In this document: positions 1 to 11,632 of the stretch, piece after piece
Position numbering within the stretch: the first letter of the stretch is position 1
Layout: each line of letters starts with the position of its first letter
Assembly (NCBI GenBank): GCA_951802195.1
Contig: OX637635.1
Span: forward strand, 248,001 to 312,000
Reading direction: 5' to 3'
DNA: 64,000 nucleotides
From: Tausonia pullulans
Taxonomy: Eukaryota > Basidiomycota > Tremellomycetes > Cystofilobasidiales > Mrakiaceae
Made by a program: the position numbers and the translations under genes
The notes under the pieces: model-generated
Told to the model about the DNA's origin: nothing
The model's database searches: none
What the model saw: the letters and a program-made list of their open reading frames with translations, nothing else

Positions 1-1670
1 GTGGCTCCGTCTCGCGGTTCTCGTTCGGGGCTGCAACGCCCTCGTCGCGGAACCCGCCCGAGGAGATCGTCTACGAGGTTGACGAGGAGCAGGAGCACGG
101 CGGGACAGTCGACTTTGGGTACAACTCGGCGTGGGCGAGGACGAATCAAAACGGCGAGATCGACCTCGCCAACTTTGGCGTCGTACCGACAACTCCGAGA
201 GCGCTTGAGAGCCTCGTCGAGGAGGAGGAGATCGAGGAGGAGGATGCCGACAAGGAGAACGCGGTGGCGCACCGTAGCAGCATCTACGACAGCGAAGATG
301 GAAGCTACCGGGCGAGCTTCGAGGAGAGCGACGACAATATTGCCCTCGGCCTCGACGAGGAGAACGGCCCGCTCGACGGTGACGACTCGTACGGGTATGA
401 CGGCGCCGCCTTCCGCTCTCGCGACGACGACGACGACGACGACGAGGGCCAGTACGCGTACGAGCGCCATCTCCGCTCTCCTTCGGAGCAGCTGGCGCTC
501 ACCCCGCGCATGCCTACGCCTCCGCCCGTAACGCCCACGGTGACCATCATGGCACCCTCACCCGTGGGGAACCAGGACGTTCATACCGTCGAGCAGCACC
601 TTGTCCTCTCTCCCAACGGGCCTCCCTCACCGGATCCGAGGCGAGCCTCGCTTGTCAAGGCGTGGAAGTTCCCCCAGGCTCCCGCCGCCCCGCCTCCGCC
701 CCGCAATGACCTCGCCCTCCTCGGCATCATCGACCTCACTACCGAGACTGCCGAGGACCTTCAGCCCTGGGCGGCATGGGTTGTCCCCGTCTCACCGAAC
801 CCGGCATCGTCGCAGAACAGCCCTGACCCGGCGACCGGAGGGGCACGCTTCCCCTCTGCTATCGCATCGTCGGCGGCCAGCTCCTTTCAGCAAGCCGCGC
901 CTCCCCGAGGCTACAACGACCCACCACCGAGTATCTTTGGTCAGGGTCCGTCCACGTCCTCTCGCGACGTCAATCAGTCGTCGGCGTCTGGAGGAGCTCG
1001 CAGGTACCCGCCTCTCATCGACTCGGCTGCTGCTGCCGGCCTTCAACATCAGCAACGGCCATCGTCCTCGGCGAGCAACTACTCGACTGGCTCCTCGACC
1101 CCTCGGGGCGTCTCTGCAGCTCAGCCTTATCGGTCAGCGCCCCCTCCCTCGCGCTCGGCGCAATACCAGAAGCACAACCCACTCGCGTCCTCGACATCGT
1201 CCTCTGTCTCGCTCACGCCCTCCCGGTTCTCCTTCACTTCGCTCACCTCGGCCATCGGCTCCTACGTCCTTCCACCGTCATCGTCGTCCTCCAGTAGCGG
1301 CTCAGTCCGAGGCAGCGGCGGCGGCCTCTCGAGTGTCGCGGCTGGACTCTGCTCCGTCGACCACCAGCCTCATCATCCGGCTGCCTCGGTCGCCGGGGCA
1401 GACGAGAGCGGCCAATGGGTCCTCCGCGCCCATCAGCCGGGCGAGTCTCTTAGCCTCGAGCCCGCTCCTATCTGGCTCACTCCCCCCGGGCTTGGTCCGG
1501 GAGGCGCCTCGCTACCGCCGATCACGGCGACGGCGATGTCGTCGTCCGCGACGAGGCCCGCGGTCTTCATCGACGCCTCGATGCAGCCGACGCCGCACGC
1601 CAGCCCGCTGAACCAGCTCGACTTCCGTGGAACGTGTTCGAGCTGCTACGGCGATGTGATGGAGCTCTGA
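1..1670 (+). CDS. C-terminal part of an acidic, Ser/Pro-rich hypothetical protein (5' partial)
   Basis: The frame is open from base 3 to a TGA at 1668-1670, so the gene enters from the left and only its last ~555 codons are here. The first ~150 visible residues are acidic (EEEEIEEEDADKEN, then a run of seven Asp written by a GAC repeat near 422-445). The rest is a long, probably disordered Ser/Pro/Ala-rich tail with a short, more ordered-looking stretch, DLTTETAEDLQPWAAWVVPV, near 735-795. The extreme C-terminus (FRGTCSSCYGDVMEL) has a CxxC pair and may be a conserved tail motif. I see no transmembrane segment or catalytic motif and do not recognise the family. Long open frames on both strands over the same bases are composition shadows. 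Coding status is likely because the frame runs unbroken with GC-rich third positions; function is unknown. Confidence 0.7.
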   Translation, partial: GSVSRFSFGAATPSSRNPPEEIVYEVDEEQEHGGTVDFGYNSAWARTNQNGEIDLANFGVVPTTPRALESLVEEEEIEEEDADKENAVAHRSSIYDSEDGSYRASFEESDDNIALGLDEENGPLDGDDSYGYDGAAFRSRDDDDDDDEGQYAYERHLRSPSEQLALTPRMPTPPPVTPTVTIMAPSPVGNQDVHTVEQHLVLSPNGPPSPDPRRASLVKAWKFPQAPAAPPPPRNDLALLGIIDLTTETAEDLQPWAAWVVPVSPNPASSQNSPDPATGGARFPSAIASSAASSFQQAAPPRGYNDPPPSIFGQGPSTSSRDVNQSSASGGARRYPPLIDSAAAAGLQHQQRPSSSASNYSTGSSTPRGVSAAQPYRSAPPPSRSAQYQKHNPLASSTSSSVSLTPSRFSFTSLTSAIGSYVLPPSSSSSSSGSVRGSGGGLSSVAAGLCSVDHQPHHPAASVAGADESGQWVLRAHQPGESLSLEPAPIWLTPPGLGPGGASLPPITATAMSSSATRPAVFIDASMQPTPHASPLNQLDFRGTCSSCYGDVMEL

Positions 1671-1908
1671 GGGAGGAGTTCGCCAGTGGTGTGTTTCTGG
1701 TTGCGTTCCCTTCACGCGCTCTTGGCGTGCTTTGCATTTCTCTTCGATCCTTTCCATCTGGGTTTCCTTTCTTCCTCCTTTTGCATGGTTTCTCTTCTTC
1801 TATCTTTTGGCTCTTGAATGACTTAACATGTCCATATATATCCCTTAAAGCAAGGCCAAGATAGATCGTGTATTCCCAATGCGCGCTGCCCCCTCCCGCC
1901 GCTCGCCC
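1671..1908. other. Convergent 3' intergenic spacer
   Basis: This 238 bp stretch lies between the stops of the left-hand gene (+) and the CNH gene (-). It is T-rich on the + strand, with TATATA near 1834, and probably holds both 3' UTRs and polyadenylation signals. I see no gene in it. Confidence 0.6.
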
Positions 1909-4900
1909 TCAATCGTCTCTCAGCTGGATCCGCTGAATGGCCGAGTATGTCCCCCTCCGCTCCTCCTCCTCTGCTGGCTCGTTTGCCTCAAGCCCAAACA
2001 CCCTCCCATCATCCCCCTTCCGCCAGTCCCACCCCCAGAGCCACCCGCCCCCACCGCGCTCCTCGTCCCGCCCGCGCTCGCCCGCAGGCTCGAAAAGGCC
2101 AAACATCTCCCCAAGGAGAAGCTTCCTCGGTAGTTGGTGGGACAGGGTGCTACCCTCTGGCGGAGGTTGAGGCACGCCCGCGGCGTTCCGGCGAGTCGAC
2201 AGAAGTGCGCGGATAGGGAGGGTCTGGATTTCGAGGGTGGCAAGAGTGAGGATTGGGCAGGTCGTCGCGAGGAGGGTGAGGGTTCGCGCGGTTGGGGCGA
2301 TGCTTCCTGAGGACGACAAGGTGCTGGGTGAGATCATGTACGTCACGCTCGTCGGCGGGTTGTCCCAGGTAGTCTGGTGGAGCGGAGGTGGGAGGGGTAC
2401 GGGGAGAGGAGCCTGCAGGGTGGTCGGGATGCGTAAGAAGAGTCAGCGGCCACTCGTCCTCCTCTGAATTCAGTCACCCATGGCATCGGCTGACCTCCCA
2501 GATGCCCGTCCGATTCCCCTGCGTCAGCGCAATGAACGTCCGTCCGTTCGTCGTCGCCCTATCGGACTGGTGCGATGGCTGAAGTCCCGCCTCCAAGGGT
2601 ATCGGCACCCAAATCTCAACAGGCTTGCCACCGCACTTCGACCCACCACCGCATGTGCTGGTACCTCCTCCAGGGGTTATGCTCCCGCTTCCATTCGCAC
2701 ACCCATCGCCTGCTGCTCCTTTATTTCCAGGCAGCAAGCTCCGGATCTTGCCGCCCCCGCTCGCGTGCGCCAGGAGTAACCGACTCGACGCTTTGCCCTT
2801 TCGGTCGGGCAGTTCAGTATCAAGCCCCCCAATCGTCGGTGCTGCCTGCTGGCGCTCCTCCTCGCTCGAAGAAGGCCGGGACCACCCCTGCTCGTCGGTC
2901 GCTGAAGACGGCCACTCGAGCTCGAGAACCTTGCATGATTCCAACTGGATGAGGCACGCCCGCTCGCTAGCCAAGACAAGCATAAGAGAGAGGGAGCCCT
3001 TCGGCGGCGGAGCGGGGTTGAAGACGTGCGCGTAGAGGTCCTCAGGTTGCGGACCTGGAGCGGTCGTTGCGTCACGGGGTCGAGAGGGCGCGATGGAAAA
3101 GGCGTGGACGTGGATAAAGGAGATGGACGAGAGGGGTTTGGACCCGCTTGGGAGGGAGAACTCCTGGATAAACATAAGGGCGATGTAGTATTAGCTTCAT
3201 TCAACTTCGCCTCCCGGCGCAAACTGACTGACTGACCTTGTAGAAGCCAAACTGCCCTCCACGCCCATCCTTGCTCTCAAACACTATCACACACTTCCGC
3301 ATCGCCACCCCGAGCAAGACCCTCCCTCCCCAGACACCCCTCCTTGTTCTCTCCTCATCCTCCGCCTCCCTCACATCGCCGTCCTCTGCACGTTTTTGTA
3401 TCTCCGCACGTGCTTCAGCCGCCCACTCCCGCTTGTCTGGGCGGTATACCTCGAGGGCTAGAGCTCCACCGCCGGAACTGGTGGGGAGAGGGAGGACGAG
3501 ATAGTCTCTTGACCAGCGGAGGGCGTACGTTCGAGCAGGGTCGGTTTCATCGCTCTCTGAGACTGGGACAAAGTAGCTGTCGTCCTCGTGGCCGTCGTCA
3601 CCCGTGGTAGGGGTCGAAAGGTACGGGAACGAGGAACCCGAGGAAGCAGAGGGCGTTTGTTGTAGCTTGGCGTTTGAGAGAAGTGTTCGGACGCCCGCAG
3701 AGAGGGTGGATAGGTGGCGATGACCTTGGAAGGAGGCTCGGCCCGCATGGAGCTGCGAGCGGAAACTTCCTCCACCGGTTGAGGGTGTGCTTGACAGATG
3801 AGACTCGGACAGGTTGAGAGGTTCCGGGGCATCCTGGCATGAAGAGACAAGCTGGTCGGATGGAGCCGGCAACACACAAGACCAAGATCAAGTCATTACG
3901 ACCCACCTTTATATCAAGGACCCAACAAGCCAAGCTGACAAGGCTCGCCGCCTGCCAGACCCTAACCTCTCCTCCCTCCACATTCCCCACTATCTCCCCT
4001 CCACCATCATCGTCGTTTTTCGCCGGGCACGTCAACATGACCACGGCGGCCTGAGGTGTCTTTGTCCCTCCCTGATCATCCTTCTCCACCCCAACCTCCT
4101 TCATCTCCTGTACGCCCAAGCCTTCCCAGATACACCGCGCGCCGCCCTCGTCTCTGTCGAGCCGACTCGGGTCGAGTGCATACAGCCCGTTGGCGGTTCC
4201 AAGGAGGAGAAACCGACCTGCAAGGATCGGCAGAGCGCAGAGCGGGATGGATGGCAAGTGTGGGAGAAAGCGCGAACCGAGAGAGTGGTACGTGAGCGGT
4301 GATGCTTCGAGCGTGACGGGAGGTTGAGCGGGCGGTGCAGTGGAGCGGAGATGGAAGGCGGCGGCGCTCGAATTGTGGGAGAGGTGGCCTTGGACCGAGG
4401 AGGTTGAAGTTGAGTCGGTCGCTTCATGATGGCTTGAGGATGATGCTGGGAAATGGGTTGCCTCGATCTCAGCGGGGAGAAGCGGATCGGAATCTGAGCG
4501 GGGTCCATATCTCTGGGGGTGTTCATGGCTCGTCAATGCGAGTGCAAGAAAGGGAGAAAAGAAGCGGGGAAGATTAGTCGACTCAACGCACCCCTTCCCC
4601 CCAGCCCTGCCGGCTCCTCCTGCGCTGAGATTTAGCTTCGTCCTCTTGAGCCTGCTGCTCATCAAGATATCGCTCGCCCGCACGCTTCTCGCTGGGGTCG
4701 GTCAGGGAGGGAAGCATTAGCAAGTGCGAATGCAAGGCATCTCCTCATCTTGGGACGAGCCCGAAGTGAGAAGAGAAGGGAGAACCCACATCCAGTCACG
4801 CCAGCGTCCGAATCGCGCTGAGTTATGCCCTAGATCCGAGGACGGTGTCATGCCGCCTGACACAGCACGAAAAAAGAACACAGACAGGAGACGAGTCAGA

Positions 4901-5698
4901 CCTTGCCAATTTGGTGAAGAGGACGGCTGGTGCCGCCACAACGTCATCAAGGCGCCTGATTGACTGACCTTCCTCCCTCTCGGCATTCTCCCGGGATCGG
5001 TCGTACGTCGGTAGATCATCCTCCTCGTCCTCCTCGCGCAACGTCTTCAGCGCACAGGCGCCGCCCGATGTCGCTGGGTTGCCGTGGTCGTCGTTCACTC
5101 TCTCGGCCGTTCCCTCTGGCGCCGATGACGAGCTCGACGGCGGGGAGGCTGCAGCCGAGAGATAGACCGCATCCTCCCTCTCTAGGTTTCCACCTCCGGG
5201 CTCGCTGCTTATGAGCGCCGAATCTCTGATGGAGGAGTCAGACCCGGACGACGTGGACATCGCTGTGAGGGAGAGGCCGTCATCATCTCCGACGACGCTA
5301 GGAGCCGTTGCTGGCCTGCCGCGGGAGGGGAGCGGAGGAGGAGCAGGCGTAGCGAGGGACGTGAAACCTGGCTTCGGGGAGGGCTCTTGCGGGGGAAGAC
5401 GGCCGAAGGTCCCTGTGCTACTAAGCGTGCTGGGAGGGAGGGTTGAGGAAGCAGAGGAAGAGGAAGACGATCGGACGCGTGATGGGAGAGGCGGAGGCAG
5501 GGGAGGACGCGGTGGTGCAGGCGGGGGAGGGACGCCTCGCTGGGATCGCGGTTGCGGTTTTGGCGGAGGGGGAGGAGGAGGTGGAGGTAGTGGCGGGAGA
5601 CTCGACTTGCGAGAAGGAAGAGGAGGAGGGACAGCAGAGGCCGCCGTCGGCATCTCGAATGGTCGTCGAATGGGAAGGGATGGCGGGACGCAGGTCAT
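1909..5698 (-). CDS. CNH (citron-homology) domain protein with proline-rich N-terminus
   Basis: The N-terminal exon (about 5698 to 4972) codes SH3-ligand-like repeats: PPLPSR occurs several times with long Pro runs, then Ser-rich and acidic stretches. Later exons carry beta-propeller-like text typical of CNH domains: FLLLGTANGLYALDPS, then VLLGVAMRKCVIVFESK, then FGFYK joined to EFSLPSGSKPL, then GRTFIALTQGNRTGIWE joined to TWDNPPTSVTYM and LATLEIQTLPIRALL. Clear introns are 3164-3236 and 2413-2494, and one lies near 3855-3935. The exon order between about 4970 and 4560 is uncertain; it includes DILMSSRLKRTKLNLS. Translation starts at ATG 5698 or possibly 5653, and the stop is at 1909. CNH domains in fungi usually sit behind RhoGEF, kinase or vacuolar-tethering modules; none is visible here. 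It may act as an adaptor in Rho/MAPK or trafficking signalling, which is inference. Confidence 0.7.
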
Positions 5699-6259
5699 GA
5701 GCGGGACCCGCGAGGCATCAACGGGGACGGGAAGGTGGCAGCGAGCCTCGGTCCCTCTCACGAGAAGACAAGGATAGACACACAGACTGCGCGGGAAGAG
5801 AGATCTGCGTCCGCAGCAGCGATATGCCACTGGCTACCAACGCGAATTCTGTCTGGCATCGGCGGCTCAAGGTCGAGAGAATCACGAGAGAAGTTGGAGC
5901 ATAGTTGGGTCATCTAGAGGCTACAGCAAGAGGGCGGGAGACCCCAGAGAGAAAGGGGAGAAAGTCCATGATGGGCTCGGGCGTACAGTCCTCAAGGGGA
6001 TAGGCGAGGGAGAGGCACAAAGGAGAAACGAAGAGCTGAGAACCAAATGAAATGCGAGGAAGAGGGTGTATAGACGTGCGCACAAGGGCGCTATGTTTGA
6101 GGGAGAAGAGAGAGAAGAGGGAGACGAGGGAAGATGCAAGCTGGGTGAGATGAAATAAAGCTCGAGTCGACGATGAGGTGACGAGCAGGTGAGATAAAAT
6201 CAAGATAGTCAAAGAAGGAAGGAGAGAGAAAGAAGAAGAGACAGCTAACAAGCGAGAGC

Positions 6260-8496
6260 TCATTCGTCCTCGTCCATGGGCTCGTCGCCGTCGTCGTTGC
6301 CTTCGGAAGAGCCGCCCTCCTCTGAATCGCCGGCCGTCGAGGCTGGGAACGAGGCCGGGTGGTGAAAGTGCGGGTGCGAGGACGGGGACGACGTTGAGGA
6401 CGCGGAGTGCGTGCGAGCGTGGCGTCTGTTGGGAGAAAGGTGGATCAGGACGGCTGCCACAAATGAAAATTGAGAGGAGACTCGTACTTGAGATTCGATT
6501 GAACTGAGAAACGGCGGCCACACGTCGGGTGCGAACACGCAAAGGGCTTCTCGCCCGTGTGCGAGTAAGTGTGAATCTGAAAGGTTGGAGCCGAGGTGTC
6601 AGACGGAATGAACATAAGAACACAAGGAGCGCAAGGGACGCACCCGAAGCGACGACGGCCTGTTGAATTTCTTTCCGCAGTACGGGCAGTGGTACTTTGA
6701 CGACGAGCCTGCAACCGGCTCGTAGCCTTGCGAAGGAGGAGGCGGCGGGACTGAAGGAAACGCCTTGCCGCCGCCGCCGCCGCCGCTGCCAATGACGCCC
6801 GTCATGCTCTCTTGGGCCGACGGGTCACTCTGCCTCCGCCCATCGTGAGGTGGGGGAGGGCCCATCATGGCCGCGCGCGGCTGCTGCTGTTGGCCCGTCT
6901 GCTGGTGGTGGTGAGGGTGGTCGTACTGCGTCTGATGGATGGCGAGCCGCGAGTGGTGGCTCGCCGGGAGGGAGTTTCTCCGGATCCAGTCGCCCTGCCG
7001 CCACTGATGCTCCGCCTCGCGCGGGTGGAGCAAGGGTAGCGGCGGAGGCTTTCCGTGGCCAATCGAATACGGCGGAGTTTGGTGATGAGGGTAGGCATAC
7101 GGGTGGTGATGAGGCCACCCAACGCTTGTGGGGACGGGGTGCGATCGTCGTCGAGCCTCGTCGCCGGCGGGTCCAGCGGCGTATCCTGGTGGAGGCGGGC
7201 CAGACGCCGAGGCAGCCGCGTAGCGGAAGAGGACGTCCTCGAACTCGCCTCCTGCAGACCCCCGGCGGGGGACCAAAAGCGTCAACGGTGTAGGCGCCGT
7301 TGGGGCAGGGAGGCGCTGCTCCCCAAACGCAGGAAGTCCGGCTCCGGAGCCACCGATGCCCGACCCGGCGCCCATGGTCCAGGGAGCCGTCGAGGGTCGG
7401 ATTGGGGAGCCGCCTCCTCGGCGGGAGGTCGTCGATGTCAAGTTGCCAGAAGACAATATGACCCCGGCGGGCGCTGGTGGAGAAGGTGGTGGAAGGAAGG
7501 CTGTTGTCGACGCGCGCTGCTGCATCTGGTGATGAAGGACCTGAGGCGGCGGCGATGGATTCTGAGACGGAACTGAGGACGGAGACGGTGATGAGGATGC
7601 CGCTGTAGTCAACGGGACGGACGTCGGAAGGGAGAACCGAGGGGGTTGTTGTTGCCGGAGCGGGCCCGGATATGACGATGAGAGGCTTAGCGGCGGAAGT
7701 GACTCTCGCCTCGTCGGGGAGACGCTCGTGGCTGTTGCATAAGGGTAGGTCGACGCCAGAGTTGCGGTGGTGCACATAGGGGTAGTGGCGGCGGCGGCCG
7801 ACGAGGAGGGCCGGGGAAGCGTCGATGAAGAACGCGCTGTAACTGTTGTCGATGACGCGCTGCCAGACGAGGAGGGAGGAGCAATGCCGCCCACACGAGG
7901 CGCGTACCCAGGGTCGAACATAATCGAGGTCGTCGTCGCCGCTCCAGCGGGACTTCGGCCGGAGAACGACGGCAACGGGCCGGCGCCCATTGACGAGGGA
8001 GACGTCGAGAGGAGCGCCGTCGAGGACGCGGATGACATCGAAGGCAGGATCCCGCCACGGTTGGTCCACGGCATTGCGCCCGAAGTCTCGCTGCTGTCCA
8101 CCGCCGCCGCTGAGGACAAGGACGAAGGAAGGGCGGTTGTCGGCGATGGAGCCCTCGAAGAGGACGAGAACGAGCCGAGCGAACTGAACCGAGACGACCG
8201 GCCACCGTCGAGGTTGGTTGAGGCGGACGACGAGGGGGAGGAGAGGGAGAAAGAGTCAAAGCCGTCAATAGTCGAGAGACGTCCGGCGGCCGTCGATACC
8301 GACGACTGAAGCTGGGCGAGCGAGGCGAACTGGGTCGCTGCTTGCTTGTCTTGGGAGACAGACGGAAGGGTTAGACCTGAACTTAAGGGAGAGTAAGGTT
8401 AGAAATCCTCCGCAACGAACCTTGATCGACGAGGTTGAGGAGCGAGCCTATGCCCGGCAGACTTGGCCGCTTGTCGTCCAGCTGGGCGGTGCTCAT
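6260..8496 (-). CDS. C2H2 zinc-finger transcription factor (two tandem C-terminal fingers)
   Basis: Four exons join cleanly: 8421-8496, 6644-8349, 6488-6576 and 6260-6425, giving 678 residues. The protein starts MSTAQLDDKRPSLPGIGSLL, a short ordered N-terminal motif, followed by ~480 residues rich in Ser, Pro, Gln and His. Two adjacent fingers follow: HCPYCGKKFNRPSSLRIH and a second with CSHPTCGRRFSVQSNLKRH, joined by a canonical TGEKPF linker. Introns interrupt the first finger after SSLR and the second at SNLK. The tail ends in an acidic stretch (GDSEEGGSSEGNDDGDEP), a plausible activation region. The finger pair matches the common fungal FNRPSSLxIH...SVQSNxxRH type. It should bind DNA in the nucleus; targets cannot be told from sequence. 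The start is fixed by an in-frame ATG followed by a 71 bp intron. It has a 3.1 kb gene-free upstream region. Confidence 0.88.
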
Positions 8497-11400
8497 TTGG
8501 GCGCGGGTACTGCTAGGGCAAAGAAGAAGTCGTTGTCGGAGCGGAGAGAGGAGAGGAGAGGAAGAGAGAGGGAAGAAGGAAAGACCAAAAGGCGGGACGT
8601 CTCAGTGTGGGGACTCTTTGGGTTATAATCATGATTTTGGCGAGCGACCCGCCCGTCTCTATCTCGAGGAGCGAGGGCGAGCAGCGTCGGAGACTACTGG
8701 CGAGGCGGGCGGTGGACTCAGGGCGGCGGCTATGGGATCAACGTATTCCCGCGAAGCGGGGTCGGCCGCTTTGAAGTGCGCCGCCGCTCAAGGATGACGG
8801 ACTGACAGAGCAGAGACGGGTCCTCCTCACCTAAGGTAACAGACAGCGAGAGAGGGAGAAAGAGAGCAAACAAGCGATACAGCGGCGATAACGGCGGCCA
8901 CGACGAATTCGGGCGAGCCGGCTGGTCGACAACGGGTGAACGAATGAACCGATGACGCTGATGTGTGACCTCAGACGGGAATGGAACGATGGGTTTGAAA
9001 CGAGCTGGCTGGAACCAAGCGAGGTAAGAGCAGATGGAGAATCGACGAGAGGGAACAAGAGAGAGCGGGTGGGAGTAGGAGGGAGGGAGAGGGAGAGTGG
9101 GTGGAAGCGCCGCAGAAGGAGGGAGGGGGGGGATGTTTGACACTAAAGTCTCGATCGCGAGATGCGACACCCAATGCACGCTTTGGCGATTTTTCCCGGG
9201 CTAAAGGAACGGGGATTCTCCTTCTGCTCTTCGCCCTCCTCTGTCTCCCTCCCTCGCACTCAGTTCGTGAATTTGGAGAGCGGCGGTGACCGATGGCAGG
9301 AGCCCCTCGATTGTGCCCGCGGTTGAGGGGGTGGCCTTAGCCTGCCTTAGCCTGCGCCTTCATCTATCTTGCCACCCACACACCCCTTGATATGCCCGGT
9401 GTCTCGTAACTGATGTTCCCCGCTGTGGCCGAACGAGACATGACAGAAGGCGATGCACAAGAGGCGTCTGACTCAGGGCCGCGCTTGAGTGGCCGCTGTC
9501 CTCCCAAACGTCACTCCGCCTGTCTTCCGCAGATGTGGGGAGGTGACGGTCGACGACGATGACAGTAGCTTGGCCCATCCCGTCATATACATGCAGCGAA
9601 GGAGATTAATGAGATGAGGATTAAGATTCAGCTCCAGTGCCACACCAAAGGCTAATGAGCCTGCCGCGTCCTATCCCTTCTGTCCCCTTCGTACGTTTGA
9701 AGATCACGCGTGTCGATCCCGAGATCGCTCTTGAGCGGTGCAGGATTAGAGCGGCAGGGAGCCATGGGCTACAGGGAGGGCTTCGCTAAAATAGCTCCTC
9801 CTACCCACTTCTCTCCGCGTCTTGTTCAAAGCCGGCAGGATTGTTGGCGAAGACAGCCACGGCCGCGGGCAGGCCTACAGGACCAAAGAGTAATGACCCC
9901 AGGATGATTTGCAGATGGGGAAAATACAGCTGGAAGGAAAGGGGGGGGGGGGGGAAGAGAGATAGAGCAAGGGGTTCATTCCCTTGCAAGATTCGATCGC
10001 TAGCGGAGGCCAATTTGTAGGCGCTGACCGCCGGCCGGCACAGGGAACGAGGGATCCACCGATCCACCCTTCTGGGTGAGAGGCCAGCGGAGATTTCTGT
10101 GCGCCTGAAAACCACAACGAGGGCCCACCGTCTCTTATGGGGAGCGTCTGACAACGATGCGTATGTAAAGAGAGAGAATCAGGACGAGCGCGCCTCTACC
10201 TGGATCCGGTGCCTCCACAATCTCTCTCACCTCACCCTCTTCCTCCTATTCTTGACTCTGACTTCTCGGTGAAGCCGGAAATGCCGGAAAAGATGCCGCA
10301 TGATTTAGCTCTCATCGATGCGCGGTTGATGACGTCGTCGCGGTCGCACTTGAAGATCAAACGCCTCTATGCCCTCAATCTTATCCAACCACCCCTTCTC
10401 TTTTAAAGGGTTTCTTGTCGGGACCTGTAAATGGGCAAAAACCCTCTGTATCATGAGCTCACGATCACGACGAGAGAAGAATGTAAATCACGCAAACCTC
10501 CCTCCCCGCCCTACTCCCCCTCTCCATCCGGCAGGGTTCCTCCGATATGTGACGCGCCTATGCAAAGAGGTGCGCCAGGTAACGAGGGGTCAGGCTGTGA
10601 AGAGCAGGCGAGCAAGGGGTAAGTCCAGATGATGGGGCAGAAGAGAAACGTGCAGGTTTCAGCTCCTTGTTTGTCCCTGTCAACATTGTTCATCGAAATC
10701 CCTCCACCTATCTTCATCTTTTTCGCAGGACACAGCCCCCGGCCCGAGACACCCGGAGAGCACCATCGATCTCTCTTGGTCGCTGTCTTACTCGTAAGAA
10801 GGGAAATGCGAGCAAGGAGGTAGAGGCTCGCGCTCTCTGGGGCGTATAAGAGGTGAGGGGCGATCGACCATATGTGAATCAGACAAAGAAGATTGGCTTT
10901 CCCTGCTTTTTCTGGGGTCTTCTTGCATCGCATCCTATCATTAACAAGCGGCCTCGTAAAGAACTCTGGCATCTCTGTCGGGTTACCTATTCGGGCTTGG
11001 TCTCACTTCCCCCTCCTTCCCCTTCCATCTCAACAGCTCCTTTGCACCACTCTTCTCTCTCAGCTCGAGCAAGCTTGCAAGCCGTGGAGGAAGCGTTACT
11101 CGCGGCGAGAGAAGGATGGACGCCGCTGAGGAGTGGTTGGCGCTGCAACCGTGGTACGCTCGTTGGGTGAGCCAGCGAGTGGTTGATCCGCGAAACGAGG
11201 CTTTTCTGCTTGAACGAGCTCATTAGGACATCTTTCATCGAAATACGCTTCTTGACTCTTCCTTTAGATCCTCCCAGGACTCATCGACAGGGGAGGCACA
11301 AACGCGGGGAAGGGGGATAGATGGAACTAGGTCTGCGTGCTTGCACCTTCAGCGAACACTAGTGGGAAGGAAGAAGGGGAGGGGATGGCGGCACGGTTGG

Positions 11401-11632
11401 GGTCGTTTGATTTTAATGAGGCATCAAGACAGAAGCTCAGTATGAGCATCTCCTCTGTCGGGGAGAGCGGGGGAGGGGGAACGGGAGATCTAAGCGCGAG
11501 GAGGGGGCGCAAAATGTAGAAGAGGACTAGCGAGAGAAAATGACAACAGAGAAAAATGTCCAAAGAGAGACACGAGGACAAAGGGGAAACAAAGAACTTA
11601 AGCAAGGTCTTCCTTACTTGAAGCTTTTACAA
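8497..11632. other. 3.1 kb region without a recognisable gene, upstream of the C2H2 factor
   Basis: No open frame here has convincing protein character; the longest (about 150 codons) are low-complexity or read across pyrimidine tracts. The part next to the C2H2 start (8500-9200) is purine-rich on the + strand (GAGAGGGAGA), that is CT-rich in the sense of the gene, and may be a long 5' UTR or core promoter. Base composition between about 9600 and 11600 is less GC-rich than the coding regions. A G14 run lies at 9941-9954 and a short tandem CCTTAGCCTG repeat near 9336-9355. It may hold regulatory DNA, a long 5' leader or a noncoding RNA. Confidence 0.5.
9941..9954. repeat. G14 homopolymer
   Basis: There are fourteen consecutive G on the + strand, read directly, in the gene-free region upstream of the C2H2 factor. 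It is one of five long G/C homopolymers in the window. Confidence 0.9.

Noticed and set aside
601-1611. 336-codon Arg/Ser/Pro-rich plus-strand frame
   Set aside because: It overlaps the longer, acidic, better-composed frame ending at 1670; arginine-rich off-frame text is typical of GC-rich shadows.
5211-5777. 188-codon Gly-rich plus-strand frame
   Set aside because: It is the antisense of the CNH gene's proline-rich exon; poly-Pro codons read as Gly/Arg on the other strand.
6825-8069. 414-codon minus-strand frame overlapping the C2H2 factor
   Set aside because: It is an off-frame shadow of the zinc-finger gene's large exon; the real frame has the fingers and closes all splice phases.
10511-10972. 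153-codon minus-strand frame in the gene-free region
   Set aside because: It has no codon bias like nearby genes, no splice structure and no recognisable motif.
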